A stretch of DNA of 64,000 bases from Ketobacter sp963922875 (GCA_963922875.1 CAWUJH010000004.1:248001-312000); one strand, 5' to 3'. Numbered from the stretch's first letter, positions 8,364 to 15,974 are shown. A program made the numbers and translations. The notes: a model not told the origin generated them from the letters alone.

Positions 8364-8618
8364 TTAATCCGGCTCACCGTTACTGGGAAACAGGTAAATA
8401 TCACTTTCAATGATCTGCTGGCCTGCGGGGCGGAAACATATTGAGCCGTTGACATTATTGAAGGCTGAGCCAATTCGCTCTTTGCGGGTTCTCCAGCCGT
8501 TATCGACACGCACTTGGCGGTATTGCATGGCGATGTAGTCCGGTCCGCTGCGCTCTTTTCCGCCATTGGTTTGAGCCTGCGGGGTTTGGGTCTGATTGGA
8601 TTGATGGTCGTTTCTCAT
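8364..8618 (-). CDS. Hypothetical protein, 84 aa
   Basis: The ATG at 8618 has AAGGA eight to ten bases upstream, so I prefer it over longer frames that run back to 8924 through structured non-coding DNA. The product begins with a Gln/Asn/Thr-rich segment (NQTQTPQAQTNGGKE) followed by a compact domain with RQVRVDNGWRTRKERIGSAF. No family is recognised with certainty; small proteins like this are common next to anti-restriction genes on plasmids and integrative elements. Without the intron it would read straight into the perfect terminator at 6205-6235. Confidence 0.6.
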   Translation of the reverse strand: MRNDHQSNQTQTPQAQTNGGKERSGPDYIAMQYRQVRVDNGWRTRKERIGSAFNNVNGSICFRPAGQQIIESDIYLFPSNGEPD

Positions 8619-8640
8619 AGGATGTCCTTTCCTTGATCTA

Positions 8641-8966
8641 CAGGCGCAACATTGCGCCTGATTGACGTCGTTATAAATCACCATTCTCAGAATTTCGGGA
8701 AATAGCCGGTTTTTGTTGGGCGTTCCCCCACCGTTGGCGGGGTCAGGCTTGGCCGCCTTCGCTGTTCGCTCATCCCGTGAGCACGGGACTGCCGGGCTCT
8801 TAATCCTTAACGCAAAAGAAATAGGGGCTTGCCACCCCTCAAAATCAAGGAAAATGACGGCTTTCAGGCTGCGCCCGAACCTTCCGCAATTTTTCTTGAT
8901 TTTTTCACCCCCGCCGTTCGCCACGTGGCAGGGGTTAATGCGCGGCCCTTAAGGCCTGCATAACCC
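8641..8966 (+). promoter_or_regulatory. Highly structured leader upstream of ardA (possible single-strand promoter)
   Basis: This 350-base gap between divergent genes is full of inverted repeats: CAGGCGCAA/TTGCGCCTG (8641-8660), CCCGT/ACGGG (8774-8787), AAAATCAAG (8841-8849) with CTTGATTTT (8895-8903), and GGGTTAATGC...GCATAACCC around GGCC/GGCC (about 8933-8967). On conjugative plasmids, leading-region anti-restriction genes can be driven by promoters formed by hairpins in the entering single strand. That reading is an inference here. No clear sigma-70 promoter was picked out. Confidence 0.45.
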
Positions 8967-8992
8967 TACAGCCAACTTGAAAGGACAAAATC

Positions 8993-9505
8993 ATGTGTGA
9001 ACCCAAAATCTATGTGGCCGATCTGGCGGCCTATAATAGCGGATTTCTGCACGGCGTTTGGATAGATGCGACAGACGAGCCGGACGACATGTTCGAGCAA
9101 ATCAACACTATGCTGGCAGCAAGCCCCGTGGAAGATGCAGAAGAATTTGCCCTTCATGATTATGAAGGCTTTGGCGGTTTTCGTCTGTGTGAGTATACCG
9201 GTATCAATCAGGCGCATGAAATCGCCTGCTTTATCGAGCAGCACGGCGAGGTGGGCGGCGCAGTGTTGTGCCAGTGGTGCGGGGATCTGGACGCCGCGCA
9301 AAAGGCCATGGATGAGGATTATTGTGGTCGCTATACCAGCCTGTCAGATTTTGCACAGGAGATTACCGAAGACACGACCGCTATTCCGGAGAGCCTTCAA
9401 TATTACATCGACTATGAACGCATGGCGCGGGATATAGAAATGAGCGGTGATGTCTACACGATCCAGACCGCGCATGATGAGGTGCATGTGTTTTGGAACC
9501 GGTAA
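8993..9505 (+). CDS. ardA: Anti-restriction protein ArdA
   Basis: The 170-residue acidic protein matches the ArdA family throughout: PKIYVADLAAYNSGFLHGVW at the N-terminus, EEFALHDYEGFGGF, and the SLSDFAQEI region near the C-terminus. ArdA folds as an elongated mimic of B-form DNA and blocks type I restriction-modification enzymes, protecting newly entered DNA. The length is normal and the frame is intact. AAAGGA precedes the ATG. Its place on an element that also carries a relaxase fits a role in establishment after conjugative transfer. Confidence 0.95.
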   Translation: MCEPKIYVADLAAYNSGFLHGVWIDATDEPDDMFEQINTMLAASPVEDAEEFALHDYEGFGGFRLCEYTGINQAHEIACFIEQHGEVGGAVLCQWCGDLDAAQKAMDEDYCGRYTSLSDFAQEITEDTTAIPESLQYYIDYERMARDIEMSGDVYTIQTAHDEVHVFWNR

Positions 9506-9543
9506 TTTTCAGAAGCGGTGAAGGTTAAGGCCAAGAGCAGGCT

Positions 9544-9849
9544 TTACTCTTCACCGTCAAAATACTCGATAATATCCATGGCCTTATGGGGCACGCCGAT
9601 AATGTCGATGCCGCCCTCACGGACAAGGTAAAATACCAAGTGCCGCCCCTGCGGAAAACAGTAATAAAGCGGATCGATATCAGGCCGGTGACGACCGGCG
9701 CGGGGACGTGATGCCAACCACTCAAACCGTGTAAAAAGCGCTCTGATATAGCGGTCGGCTTGATCTTCGCTCCAGCTTTCCAGCGTAAAGTGCCAGATAT
9801 TGCGCAAATCCGCTTTGGCGCGGGGCGTGATCCTATAATTTGCCGTCAT
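9544..9849 (-). CDS. parE: ParE/RelE-superfamily toxin
   Basis: The 101-residue protein has the ParE pattern: YRITPRAKADLRNIWHFT at the start, RFEWLASRPRAGRHRPDI in the middle, and GRHLVFYL then IIGVPHKAMDI at the end. ParE toxins poison DNA gyrase. Its start overlaps the stop of parD by one base, so both are made from one transcript. It would stabilise the element by killing cells that lose it. Confidence 0.9.
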   Translation of the reverse strand: MTANYRITPRAKADLRNIWHFTLESWSEDQADRYIRALFTRFEWLASRPRAGRHRPDIDPLYYCFPQGRHLVFYLVREGGIDIIGVPHKAMDIIEYFDGEE

Positions 9850-10103
9850 TAGCCGTTGCTTTCGCCGCCTTTGAATTCGCTCAGCATATCATCGACTGAT
9901 TGCGTGACGAATTCACCGGATTCTGCTTGTCTCGCGCCTTCGCCCAAGTGGGTGCGCAAGGCGTCCAGCTTAGCTTTGCGTTCTTCCAGCGAGCGAAGCG
10001 CATCGCGCACTACTTCACTGGCAGACCCGTAACGCCCGCTGGCGATTTCGTTTTTGATAAAAACTTCCCAGTGTTCGCCTAGGGTAAGGCTTGTAGAGGC
10101 CAT
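9849..10103 (-). CDS. parD: ParD-family antitoxin
   Basis: This 84-residue protein begins with a ribbon-helix-helix region (STSLTLGEHWEVFIKNEIASGR, YGSASEVVRDALRSLEER), followed by an acidic tail that would bind the toxin. It lies directly upstream of parE and overlaps it, the usual antitoxin-first order. AAAGG precedes the ATG. ParD proteins repress their own operon, and a palindrome lies just upstream. Confidence 0.92.
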   Translation of the reverse strand: MASTSLTLGEHWEVFIKNEIASGRYGSASEVVRDALRSLEERKAKLDALRTHLGEGARQAESGEFVTQSVDDMLSEFKGGESNG

Positions 10104-10117
10104 ATTTGCACCTTTCC

Positions 10118-10146
10118 TATATTCATAAATACTCTATTTGAATATA
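10118..10146 (-). promoter_or_regulatory. Operator-like palindrome upstream of parDE
   Basis: TATATTC (10118-10124) and GAATATA (10140-10146) form an inverted repeat extended inward by ATAAATA/TATTT, 15 to 43 bases before the parD start codon. Its AT-rich arms could also contain the -10 box. This is the place expected for autorepression by ParD. Confidence 0.6.
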
Positions 10147-10323
10147 TCACTTGCACAGGAAATTGACAATAAATTGATCAGCCCTCACAACCTTGAAAGC
10201 GCTGATATCGACGCCTATTAAGGATGTTTTAAACATTCTCCGGTAAGTTGATAGGGTGAAACTATAGATGATCACCGGTTGTCGAGATTTTGGGCGGTCG
10301 GGACATTGGGGCAATGTGTATAA

Positions 10324-11100
10324 ATGAATGAAGAGTTCACAGATGGAAATAATGATCGCAGTAAGATCAACTCCGATCTTACTGCAAGGTCGTCTGTAGA
10401 GGACCGCGACGCCGCGCTAAAAAACGTGCGCGACGAACTGCAATTTCTTGAAACCAATCAAGCGATGGCTCTGAAACAGGGCTCACTCTCAGCAGACCAA
10501 ATTTGTTTACAAGGCGTGTTTGCTCTGGCGGTGGGCTGCTCGGCGGGTAGTGATCCGGAAGCCAAGCGTAAAGCGGAGCAAGAATGGAATGATTATCTCA
10601 TGCTCGTGGTTCTGGACGAAATGCATCAGCGCCTGAAAGACCTTGATGCAGCCATGGAAGAATCCCGCTTCAAGCTGGTTGCCAAATACGGTGATGATTA
10701 CGTGGGCGGCATGGTCGATACCTTGCTTACAGACGAGGAAAAATCAGCGTTGAAAACCGAAGACGACAAAATGAGAGCGTTGGCCAGCAAGATGCTGAAC
10801 CCGGACAGAACGATCAAAGCCCCATATAAAGACAGCGAAGAGGCAAAATATGTAAGAGATTGGCAGGAAGCCCAAACGCTGCGCCCGATTATTCAGAAAT
10901 ATGAAGGGCGAAATCAGCTAACCGCTGAAGAGGAACAGGAAGTCTATAGGGCCGCCCAAACCTCATCGCTAGCCGCTAGTAAAAATATGATTGCGCTTTC
11001 AACTAATGAGGAATTCAAATCAACGGTGGACAAATCTCTTGATAATGAGCGTGTATCGCAGGAAAAATCATTCCAGGCCATTCCGTTAATTGTCACTTAA
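10324..11100 (+). CDS. Hypothetical protein, 258 aa, mostly helical
   Basis: A long, highly charged helical protein (SSVEDRDAALKNVRDELQFL, EEMHQ-like and EEEQEVYRAAQ stretches), with no signal peptide and one short hydrophobic stretch (GVFALAVGCSAG). I do not recognise a family. Its 3' end overlaps the 3' end of the convergent gene by 15 bases. The start ATG lacks a strong Shine-Dalgarno site. A role in the mobile element is possible because it lies between parDE and the recombinase switch. Confidence 0.6.
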   Translation: MNEEFTDGNNDRSKINSDLTARSSVEDRDAALKNVRDELQFLETNQAMALKQGSLSADQICLQGVFALAVGCSAGSDPEAKRKAEQEWNDYLMLVVLDEMHQRLKDLDAAMEESRFKLVAKYGDDYVGGMVDTLLTDEEKSALKTEDDKMRALASKMLNPDRTIKAPYKDSEEAKYVRDWQEAQTLRPIIQKYEGRNQLTAEEEQEVYRAAQTSSLAASKNMIALSTNEEFKSTVDKSLDNERVSQEKSFQAIPLIVT

Positions 11101-11487
11101 TTTCTGTATGTTTTTCAAGGCTTCTGAGCGAGCAACAACCTCCTTCAAGCGCTTGGCGGCATCTTGTACACTCCAAGGGCCAAATGCAGAGTGCCCCACG
11201 TAAAACTCCATTGCCGCACCATCTCTGTCTGTATTGTAGTAGTAATATCTCGACTCTATTTGTTTGGATTTTAATGCGTTTACAAAGGCATCTCCCAATT
11301 CAGTCACTGGCGATCCATTTTTATTGCCATAGCTAATTAGAATGCCGACACCACCGGTATCAGAAGAATACTTATTGGCTTTTTCAAGTGCCTCCAACGA
11401 TGAGGCTGCTTTTTCACCCATTGGGGTTTCCGCAAATCCTTCTGAGGTAAAAAACACACTTGCCACCCCGCAGAGAATCAGGCACAT
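11086..11487 (-). CDS. Secreted hypothetical protein, start apparently supplied by an invertible segment
   Basis: The product has a hydrophobic leader (CLILCGVASVFFTSEGFA) followed by a roughly 114-residue exported domain rich in Tyr and charged residues (SRYYYYNTDRDGAAMEFYVG). I do not recognise the family. The first ATG has no ribosome-binding site and no basic residues before the hydrophobic stretch. Reading further upstream in frame gives RKRTFF, a normal signal-peptide n-region, but then a TAG at 11506-11508. Inverting the adjacent segment would replace that stop with ATG-ATT-AGA and so on, behind a GAGGA site, giving MIRFWTPEKRTFF joined to this ORF. As drawn, the gene is probably off. 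Confidence 0.65.
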   Translation of the reverse strand: MCLILCGVASVFFTSEGFAETPMGEKAASSLEALEKANKYSSDTGGVGILISYGNKNGSPVTELGDAFVNALKSKQIESRYYYYNTDRDGAAMEFYVGHSAFGPWSVQDAAKRLKEVVARSEALKNIQKLSDN

Positions 11488-11488
11488 A

Positions 11489-11620
11489 AAAAACGTTCGT
11501 TTTCGCTAACCTTGGACTCATCCAACCGAGCCATTCCAGCGAAGACGTAACCCATTGATTTTGAATGCGAGGATTTTGAGACATGATTAGATTTTGGACG
11601 CCCGAAAAACGAACGTTTTT
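11489..11620. repeat. Putative invertible segment bounded by serine-invertase-like crossover sites
   Basis: The 15-base sequence AAAAACGTTCGTTTT at 11489-11503 is repeated in inverse orientation as AAAACGAACGTTTTT at 11606-11620. Each copy is itself a near-perfect dyad around a two-base centre (AAAACG-NN-CGTTTT), like hix sites (AAAACC-AA-GGTTTT). The centres are TT and AA, which are the same dinucleotide when the sites are read in matching orientation, as inversion requires. The segment between the centres is about 115 bases, contains a Shine-Dalgarno site and an ATG, and lies between a serine recombinase gene and a divergent gene that lacks its own start. Strand exchange would keep both reading frames intact. 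No strong promoter was recognised inside. Confidence 0.7.
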
Positions 11621-11690
11621 GTCTACACTGCCACTTACGACTAATAGATTGGAATCACTTGGTTTTTTGAGTGATTGGAGTGAGTGTTAG
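11583..11690 (+). CDS. 35-codon ORF starting in the invertible segment and leading into the recombinase gene
   Basis: GAGGA at 11569-11573, nine bases before the ATG, makes this a credible translation start. It reads MIRFWTPEKRTF through the right crossover site, then LSTLPLTTNRLESLGF, and ends with TAG two bases before the recombinase ATG. That spacing suggests translational coupling. The first 13 codons are those that would be joined to the secreted protein after inversion. Confidence 0.55.
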   Translation: MIRFWTPEKRTFLSTLPLTTNRLESLGFLSDWSEC

Positions 11691-11692
11691 GC

Positions 11693-12133
11693 ATGCGGTA
11701 CGGCTATATAAGGACATCGACCGGTAAGCAGCTTTGTGATCGTCAACTTATGGCACTGGAAGCCGATTGTGACGCGGTCTTCATCGAAAGCGGCGTCTCT
11801 GCCGCTAAGAAAAACCGGCCCGTTTATGATGAACTATTTTCACAGCTTAAGCCTGGAGACACTTTAATGGTGTCCTCATTCGACCGGGCATTTCGCTCTG
11901 TCATTGACGCGCTCACCGAACTCGAAAAACTAAAATCCATGGGCGTTCAGTTTGTCTCCATCACCCAGCATTTCGACACCCGCACGGAAGAGGGAGAGTT
12001 TTTATACACCGTTGCAATCGCACTGGCCCGATGGGAGCGCCGCATCCTCAGCCGCCGCACCAAAGAAGGGTTAGAAGCCGCCAAAGCGCGTGGCGTAAAA
12101 CTCGGCAGACCGAAAAAGGCCAGTCATGCATAA
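11693..12133 (+). CDS. Small serine recombinase (resolvase/invertase catalytic domain without HTH)
   Basis: The protein has the resolvase/invertase catalytic domain: YGYIRTSTGKQ with the active serine, then FIESGVSAAKKNRPVYDEL, LMVSSFDRAFRS, and the long E-helix (ALARWERRILSRRTKEGLEAAKARG). It stops at LGRPKKASHA after 146 residues, where Hin/Gin/Tn3 resolvases continue with a helix-turn-helix domain of about 45 residues. No HTH is found in the following DNA. It either binds DNA with its helix and short tail alone, needs a partner, or is truncated. The start at 11693 fits the conserved N-terminus. It is the obvious candidate to flip the adjacent inverted repeats. Confidence 0.85.
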   Translation: MRYGYIRTSTGKQLCDRQLMALEADCDAVFIESGVSAAKKNRPVYDELFSQLKPGDTLMVSSFDRAFRSVIDALTELEKLKSMGVQFVSITQHFDTRTEEGEFLYTVAIALARWERRILSRRTKEGLEAAKARGVKLGRPKKASHA

Positions 12134-12299
12134 TAAACACCTCGACCACTACCGCACTTCCTTGAAAATATATGGCCATTTGATCATGGAGTTGGCAGAT
12201 TGTGACGAAGAAATACTGTGCCTTATCAATGACGAGAATCCCGGAGACCTGATGTCCGCCCTTCGTGATCGCATTGAAGACTCGCAAAAATATGAGTAA
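12126..12299 (+). CDS. Small acidic protein, 57 aa, overlapping the recombinase gene
   Basis: The ATG lies eight bases before the end of the recombinase stop codon, so translation is probably coupled. The product (MHNKHLDHYRTSLKIYGHLI at the start, then ELADCDEEILCL and a charged tail) has no recognisable DNA-binding motif. It could be an accessory factor for the recombinase, which lacks its usual DNA-binding domain, but that is speculation. Confidence 0.5.
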   Translation: MHNKHLDHYRTSLKIYGHLIMELADCDEEILCLINDENPGDLMSALRDRIEDSQKYE

Positions 12300-12436
12300 G
12301 CAATGCAGGCTTGCATTGTGAGCTTTGATGAAAAATTTACATATAAATAACTATTGTTCCCGACGTCGGCCAGGAGTTTACAGAGATTTATTCGACTTTT
12401 ATGGTATTCCCACCTTCAATATTTCATGCTTTTCCG

Positions 12437-14230
12437 TCATTCCGTCTGACTAAATACCTGATTATTATCAATTATCCCTAAGTACATTGGCTGTTCAAAG
12501 CCAGAAAATTCCGGCTGCCACTCTATGTCATCCTCTGCTGAGTTGTAGTGATACTCTGTGGTAGAGAAGACAATCTGAGCTCGATTATCTTTGCAGATGT
12601 TTTTTAACCTAGCGATAAATGCTGCAAAATCCTTGGTTTCAATATCATGCTGCCGTGGCGTATCAAATATCAGGAATTCTATGGAGGTGCACCCCATGGA
12701 AATGAAAAGTTCAAAGAAGGCAGCTCTGAGCGCAAGAACTGTTCGCAAAAGTGTACTACCACTGAATTGGGATAATTTTTCCGTTCCAAACAGAACATTA
12801 AAATCAGAGTCAACAGCAATGTCCCTCGAAACGTTCTTTGTACTGAGAACATCAAGCCATTCAACAATCTTCTTACGATAGGAATTTCTGAACTCGAGAA
12901 TTCTGATATCATTCGAACTCGTACCGCCTTCAAACGAGGAGATGTCGCCTTGAAGGCCCCTGCGCCTGTTCAATAGCTGAACGTAAACCTGTTTCTCGGA
13001 CTCAATCCTTTCCATTACTTCTTTTTTGCTTTGTCGATCAATAATCGAGCGCGTTAAGGCACTTATTGCCGCTATCAAAGACGTTGTTTGGGAATCCTTC
13101 TCTTCTTTCGTCAAATTCGATTCTAGCGAGGCAATTTCTTCATCAAGCTTTCTTAAGCTAGATGAATATTCATCCACTCTGATTTCTTGAAATCTGGTGT
13201 TTCTATCTAAGTCTTTGATTTGATCGCGAAGATAAAGCAAATTTTTCCCGTAGGAATCGGAGCTGGAGGTAAAAAGACCACACCCTGGCGTGGCACAAAT
13301 ATCCTTAAAAGAACTAAAAAGTCGCCGAGACTCTTCGTTAAGAGATAAGGTGTTGATTTCGATCTCGATTTCTCCCTTTATCTTATTGAACCCTGATATC
13401 CGGCTTTTTAGGTCCTTTATTGAAGAAGAACGATTAAGCCGTTCATTCTGCTTCTCGCGAATTAGTCTTTGTAGAACATAATCTGCATCGTTCGTCGCAT
13501 CAAAACTATTACGGAGCTCTTCCAATTCATCTCTCAATTGCTCCAACTCATCTTCGAGCCCTGCAACGGAAATGCTATCAACATCGGACTGTTCTTCTAG
13601 TTTTCGGATAAACTCTTCAGTGTTGACGATTTTAATATTTACTAAATCAAGCTCTCTTTTCTTTTCTATGAAAAAGCGCTTTGCCTCGAACGAATGCTTT
13701 GGTGCTATGCCAATACCCAATCTGATCATCTCGGCGTATTGATCTTTTATGAAACTACCTGGGGACTTGTAAGCACTAGTGTAACCAGCGTCTTGGTCTA
13801 TATAAAAGAGAGGCAAAAATGTCGATATATACGGATAAGTAGGCTCGTTCTTATTGTTTGTCAGCGCGAGCGGTGAGAGTCCAAGTCTCGAAAAAAGGTA
13901 CTCGGAAATCTCTTGTTCGTTGTAAAATATACACGTTTCGTTGGAGCCTTCCTCAGACACTTCTATGTGAAACCTATCAGAAAATGATCTCTCAAAAGTA
14001 AAGAAATCCTCTTCATGCTCTACAGTTAGGCTGGCTGACGAGCATTTCGCCATAATATCGTCCCTGAATCGAACAGGGTATCCAAGCGCGAAGGCAATAG
14101 AATGAATGACAGGCGTTTTACCTGCGCCGTTCGGCCCATATAGTTGGGTAATATCACTAGCAAACACGAGCTCCTTCGAACCCCAACCGTCCTTCCCTGA
14201 AGGATTAATTTTTAATTCAACTAGTTTCAT
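12437..14230 (-). CDS. SMC/Rad50-like ABC ATPase of an ABC-three-component (ABC-3C) defence-type system
   Basis: The 597-residue protein has a Walker A motif, GPNGAGKT at 32-39, an ABC signature-like LSQFSGS at 486-492, and a Walker B region IEFLIFDTP at 517-525. Two coiled-coil arms (about 181-310 and 335-435) flank a short turn with a Cys pair, CATPGC at 312-317, placed like the zinc hook of Rad50 but with four rather than two residues between the cysteines. It is the last gene of a minus-strand operon and overlaps the middle gene by four bases. ABC-3C systems couple such ATPases to a small middle component and a variable effector, and are predicted to act in phage or plasmid conflict. Confidence 0.8.
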   Translation of the reverse strand: MKLVELKINPSGKDGWGSKELVFASDITQLYGPNGAGKTPVIHSIAFALGYPVRFRDDIMAKCSSASLTVEHEEDFFTFERSFSDRFHIEVSEEGSNETCIFYNEQEISEYLFSRLGLSPLALTNNKNEPTYPYISTFLPLFYIDQDAGYTSAYKSPGSFIKDQYAEMIRLGIGIAPKHSFEAKRFFIEKKRELDLVNIKIVNTEEFIRKLEEQSDVDSISVAGLEDELEQLRDELEELRNSFDATNDADYVLQRLIREKQNERLNRSSSIKDLKSRISGFNKIKGEIEIEINTLSLNEESRRLFSSFKDICATPGCGLFTSSSDSYGKNLLYLRDQIKDLDRNTRFQEIRVDEYSSSLRKLDEEIASLESNLTKEEKDSQTTSLIAAISALTRSIIDRQSKKEVMERIESEKQVYVQLLNRRRGLQGDISSFEGGTSSNDIRILEFRNSYRKKIVEWLDVLSTKNVSRDIAVDSDFNVLFGTEKLSQFSGSTLLRTVLALRAAFFELFISMGCTSIEFLIFDTPRQHDIETKDFAAFIARLKNICKDNRAQIVFSTTEYHYNSAEDDIEWQPEFSGFEQPMYLGIIDNNQVFSQTE

Positions 14231-14709
14231 TCCAAATCCATTGCAATTTGCTTTTCTATTTGCAAGTCAAAATAATTTCGTTCAATTACCTGGAGCGTAT
14301 AACCGAGGTCTGATTGAACATCTATTGCTTTTGATACAACCTTTTTTCCAAACTCAGTAGCTTTAATGCGGGAATCATGGCGGTCAACCTCAACAAGGCT
14401 CACTGTCTCAAGAAAGGTTAGCGCCTTGACTGTCCGCATCCTAAGGTTTGCCGACCATCCCAAATGTTGGGATGAACCTTTAAAGCCTGAAAACGTTCGC
14501 TCAAAACACTCGCCAATCAACTGTCCTAGTTCATCTGACTTCGGTTTACGGCGTGTTTTGGACAACAAGAGAATAGTCATAGCAAGCAAGGGAAGATGAA
14601 AAAGCGCCTCATTACTAAGCCGATGATTTGCTGAGCTACTGAATTGATCTAGAGACAAGAAAATTTCTTTTTCAGATGCTTCTTGAAAGAATTCTTCGTA
14701 ATTCATCAC
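14227..14709 (-). CDS. ABC-3C middle component-like protein
   Basis: This 160-residue soluble protein overlaps both neighbours by four bases (ATGA type), the arrangement of the middle component in ABC-three-component operons. It has a possible winged-helix-like central section (SANLRMRTVKALTFLETVSL followed by VEVDRHDSRIKATEFG). The assignment rests mainly on size, position and the identity of the flanking genes. It probably bridges the ATPase and the effector. Confidence 0.65.
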   Translation of the reverse strand: MMNYEEFFQEASEKEIFLSLDQFSSSANHRLSNEALFHLPLLAMTILLLSKTRRKPKSDELGQLIGECFERTFSGFKGSSQHLGWSANLRMRTVKALTFLETVSLVEVDRHDSRIKATEFGKKVVSKAIDVQSDLGYTLQVIERNYFDLQIEKQIAMDLE

Positions 14710-15890
14710 GCATTTCCTCTAACTAAAAATGAGAAAACAGCGCCGAGAAGGAGTTCACGATCAAGAGTGGCAGACAAGTCTTCGTCATCCAAAGCTGATA
14801 ATACCTTATCAATTCGACTTCGAAGAATTCGAAGGTCTTCACCAGATTTAACCCACTCAGCAGCATTATTCTCTATTTCTTCGAGAATAAAATTTAGCTC
14901 GAATTCTGGAATAGAATGGCGTTTATCCCTAAACCATATATCCCATCGAACCTTACAGTCAGATACGAACTCTATCATTCGCTCTGACGCACCCGCCTTA
15001 CTCATCAACCTGTGAATAATCGAAGCATTCTTGATGGCTTGTGAGTCGCCGCTATCTCTTAAGCTCTGATATGCGGTTTTTGAGATACTCAAAATATCGA
15101 GCATTTCGGAAAGACTAACACCTGCTATATCATCGAGGTCCTCTTCTCCGATTTCCTCTAATAGTTTCCCAAACGACTTTCGTTCAACAAGAGAGATAAG
15201 ACTGTTAAGGATTTCCTCACACTCTGAACGCTGCAAATCTATTTCACTGTATTGATAAATAGTCTCTCTCGCCTCAGAGAAGAATTTATCATCGTGTGGG
15301 TTCAAATAGGAAATATTCGATTTAAGCTGAAGCTTCTTAATGCGATCTATAATATCCTGATCTTCTATTCGCGCTTCTGGACTTAAGGCGTCATTAAAAT
15401 TTTCAAGCAATAATTTGTAATAGTTGTTATCGCTATCGTCCTGCATTGCATCACGCAACCCCTCCAAATCGTCATTCAGATGGACGTTAGTGAGAAAGAC
15501 GACGTTCCCACAGGAGTTCTCAAATCTGATGGTGTGGATAAGGAGCTTTCCAACGTAGCTATCAGTAATTTTGGCTGGTTCGCATGTCTTAGCGCCTTTC
15601 CTTATCCCTAAGACATCATTTACAGACCATTGATAATTCAACTTACCCTTGGTTTTGACCTGAAAGAAATTATAAATATAGTTCCCGTCGACATTGAGGC
15701 GAGACACGAAATCGTCCTGGTAATCACAATATACCCGGTCTAGCGCCTCATCCTCCAACAAAGACAAGCACTCGAAAGCCGCTCCGCGAAACTGAGCCTG
15801 ATAACGGGCAATGGTTTCCCTTCCAACGCTCTCCCGTGGCTCAACTTCATGCAGCTTTGGGCCACTGCTATTTTCTCCAGCCACGCTCAT
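14706..15890 (-). CDS. DUF4297 (Cap4-like nuclease) effector protein of the ABC-3C operon
   Basis: Residues about 17-90 match the DUF4297 pattern: ESVGRETIARYQAQFRGAAF, then DRVYCDYQDDF, then YNFFQVKTKGK. This is a PD-(D/E)xK-type nuclease core with the acidic residues and the Q-x-K signature in place. The same nuclease type is the effector domain of the CBASS protein Cap4. The remaining 300 residues are helical, charged and unassigned, and may sense or oligomerise. It is the first gene of the operon. AAGGAAG lies directly before the ATG, so the GTG two codons later (15884) could be the true start. Predicted role: DNA degradation on infection. Confidence 0.75.
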   Translation of the reverse strand: MSVAGENSSGPKLHEVEPRESVGRETIARYQAQFRGAAFECLSLLEDEALDRVYCDYQDDFVSRLNVDGNYIYNFFQVKTKGKLNYQWSVNDVLGIRKGAKTCEPAKITDSYVGKLLIHTIRFENSCGNVVFLTNVHLNDDLEGLRDAMQDDSDNNYYKLLLENFNDALSPEARIEDQDIIDRIKKLQLKSNISYLNPHDDKFFSEARETIYQYSEIDLQRSECEEILNSLISLVERKSFGKLLEEIGEEDLDDIAGVSLSEMLDILSISKTAYQSLRDSGDSQAIKNASIIHRLMSKAGASERMIEFVSDCKVRWDIWFRDKRHSIPEFELNFILEEIENNAAEWVKSGEDLRILRSRIDKVLSALDDEDLSATLDRELLLGAVFSFLVRGNA

Positions 15891-15974
15891 CTTCCTTCAG
15901 GAAATATTCTTCGCTTGATTTCACGCATTTTCCACTCATTTTCCTCGCTCTTAAGAGTATTCAGTACGACCACC

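Noticed and set aside
8364..8924. Long 186-codon version of the 84-aa gene
   Set aside because: The extra N-terminal part crosses the inverted repeats of the ardA leader. The internal ATG at 8618 has a good ribosome-binding site.
11489..11620. Tn3-type res site or transposon terminal repeats
   Set aside because: Only two sites are present, in inverted orientation, with invertase-like two-base centres. No Tn3 transposase is nearby, and inversion gives exact in-frame fusions.
11650..11692. attC-like GTTAGGC box just before the recombinase ATG
   Set aside because: No matching upstream box or paired L boxes could be found, and the bases are explained by the leader ORF stop and the start region.
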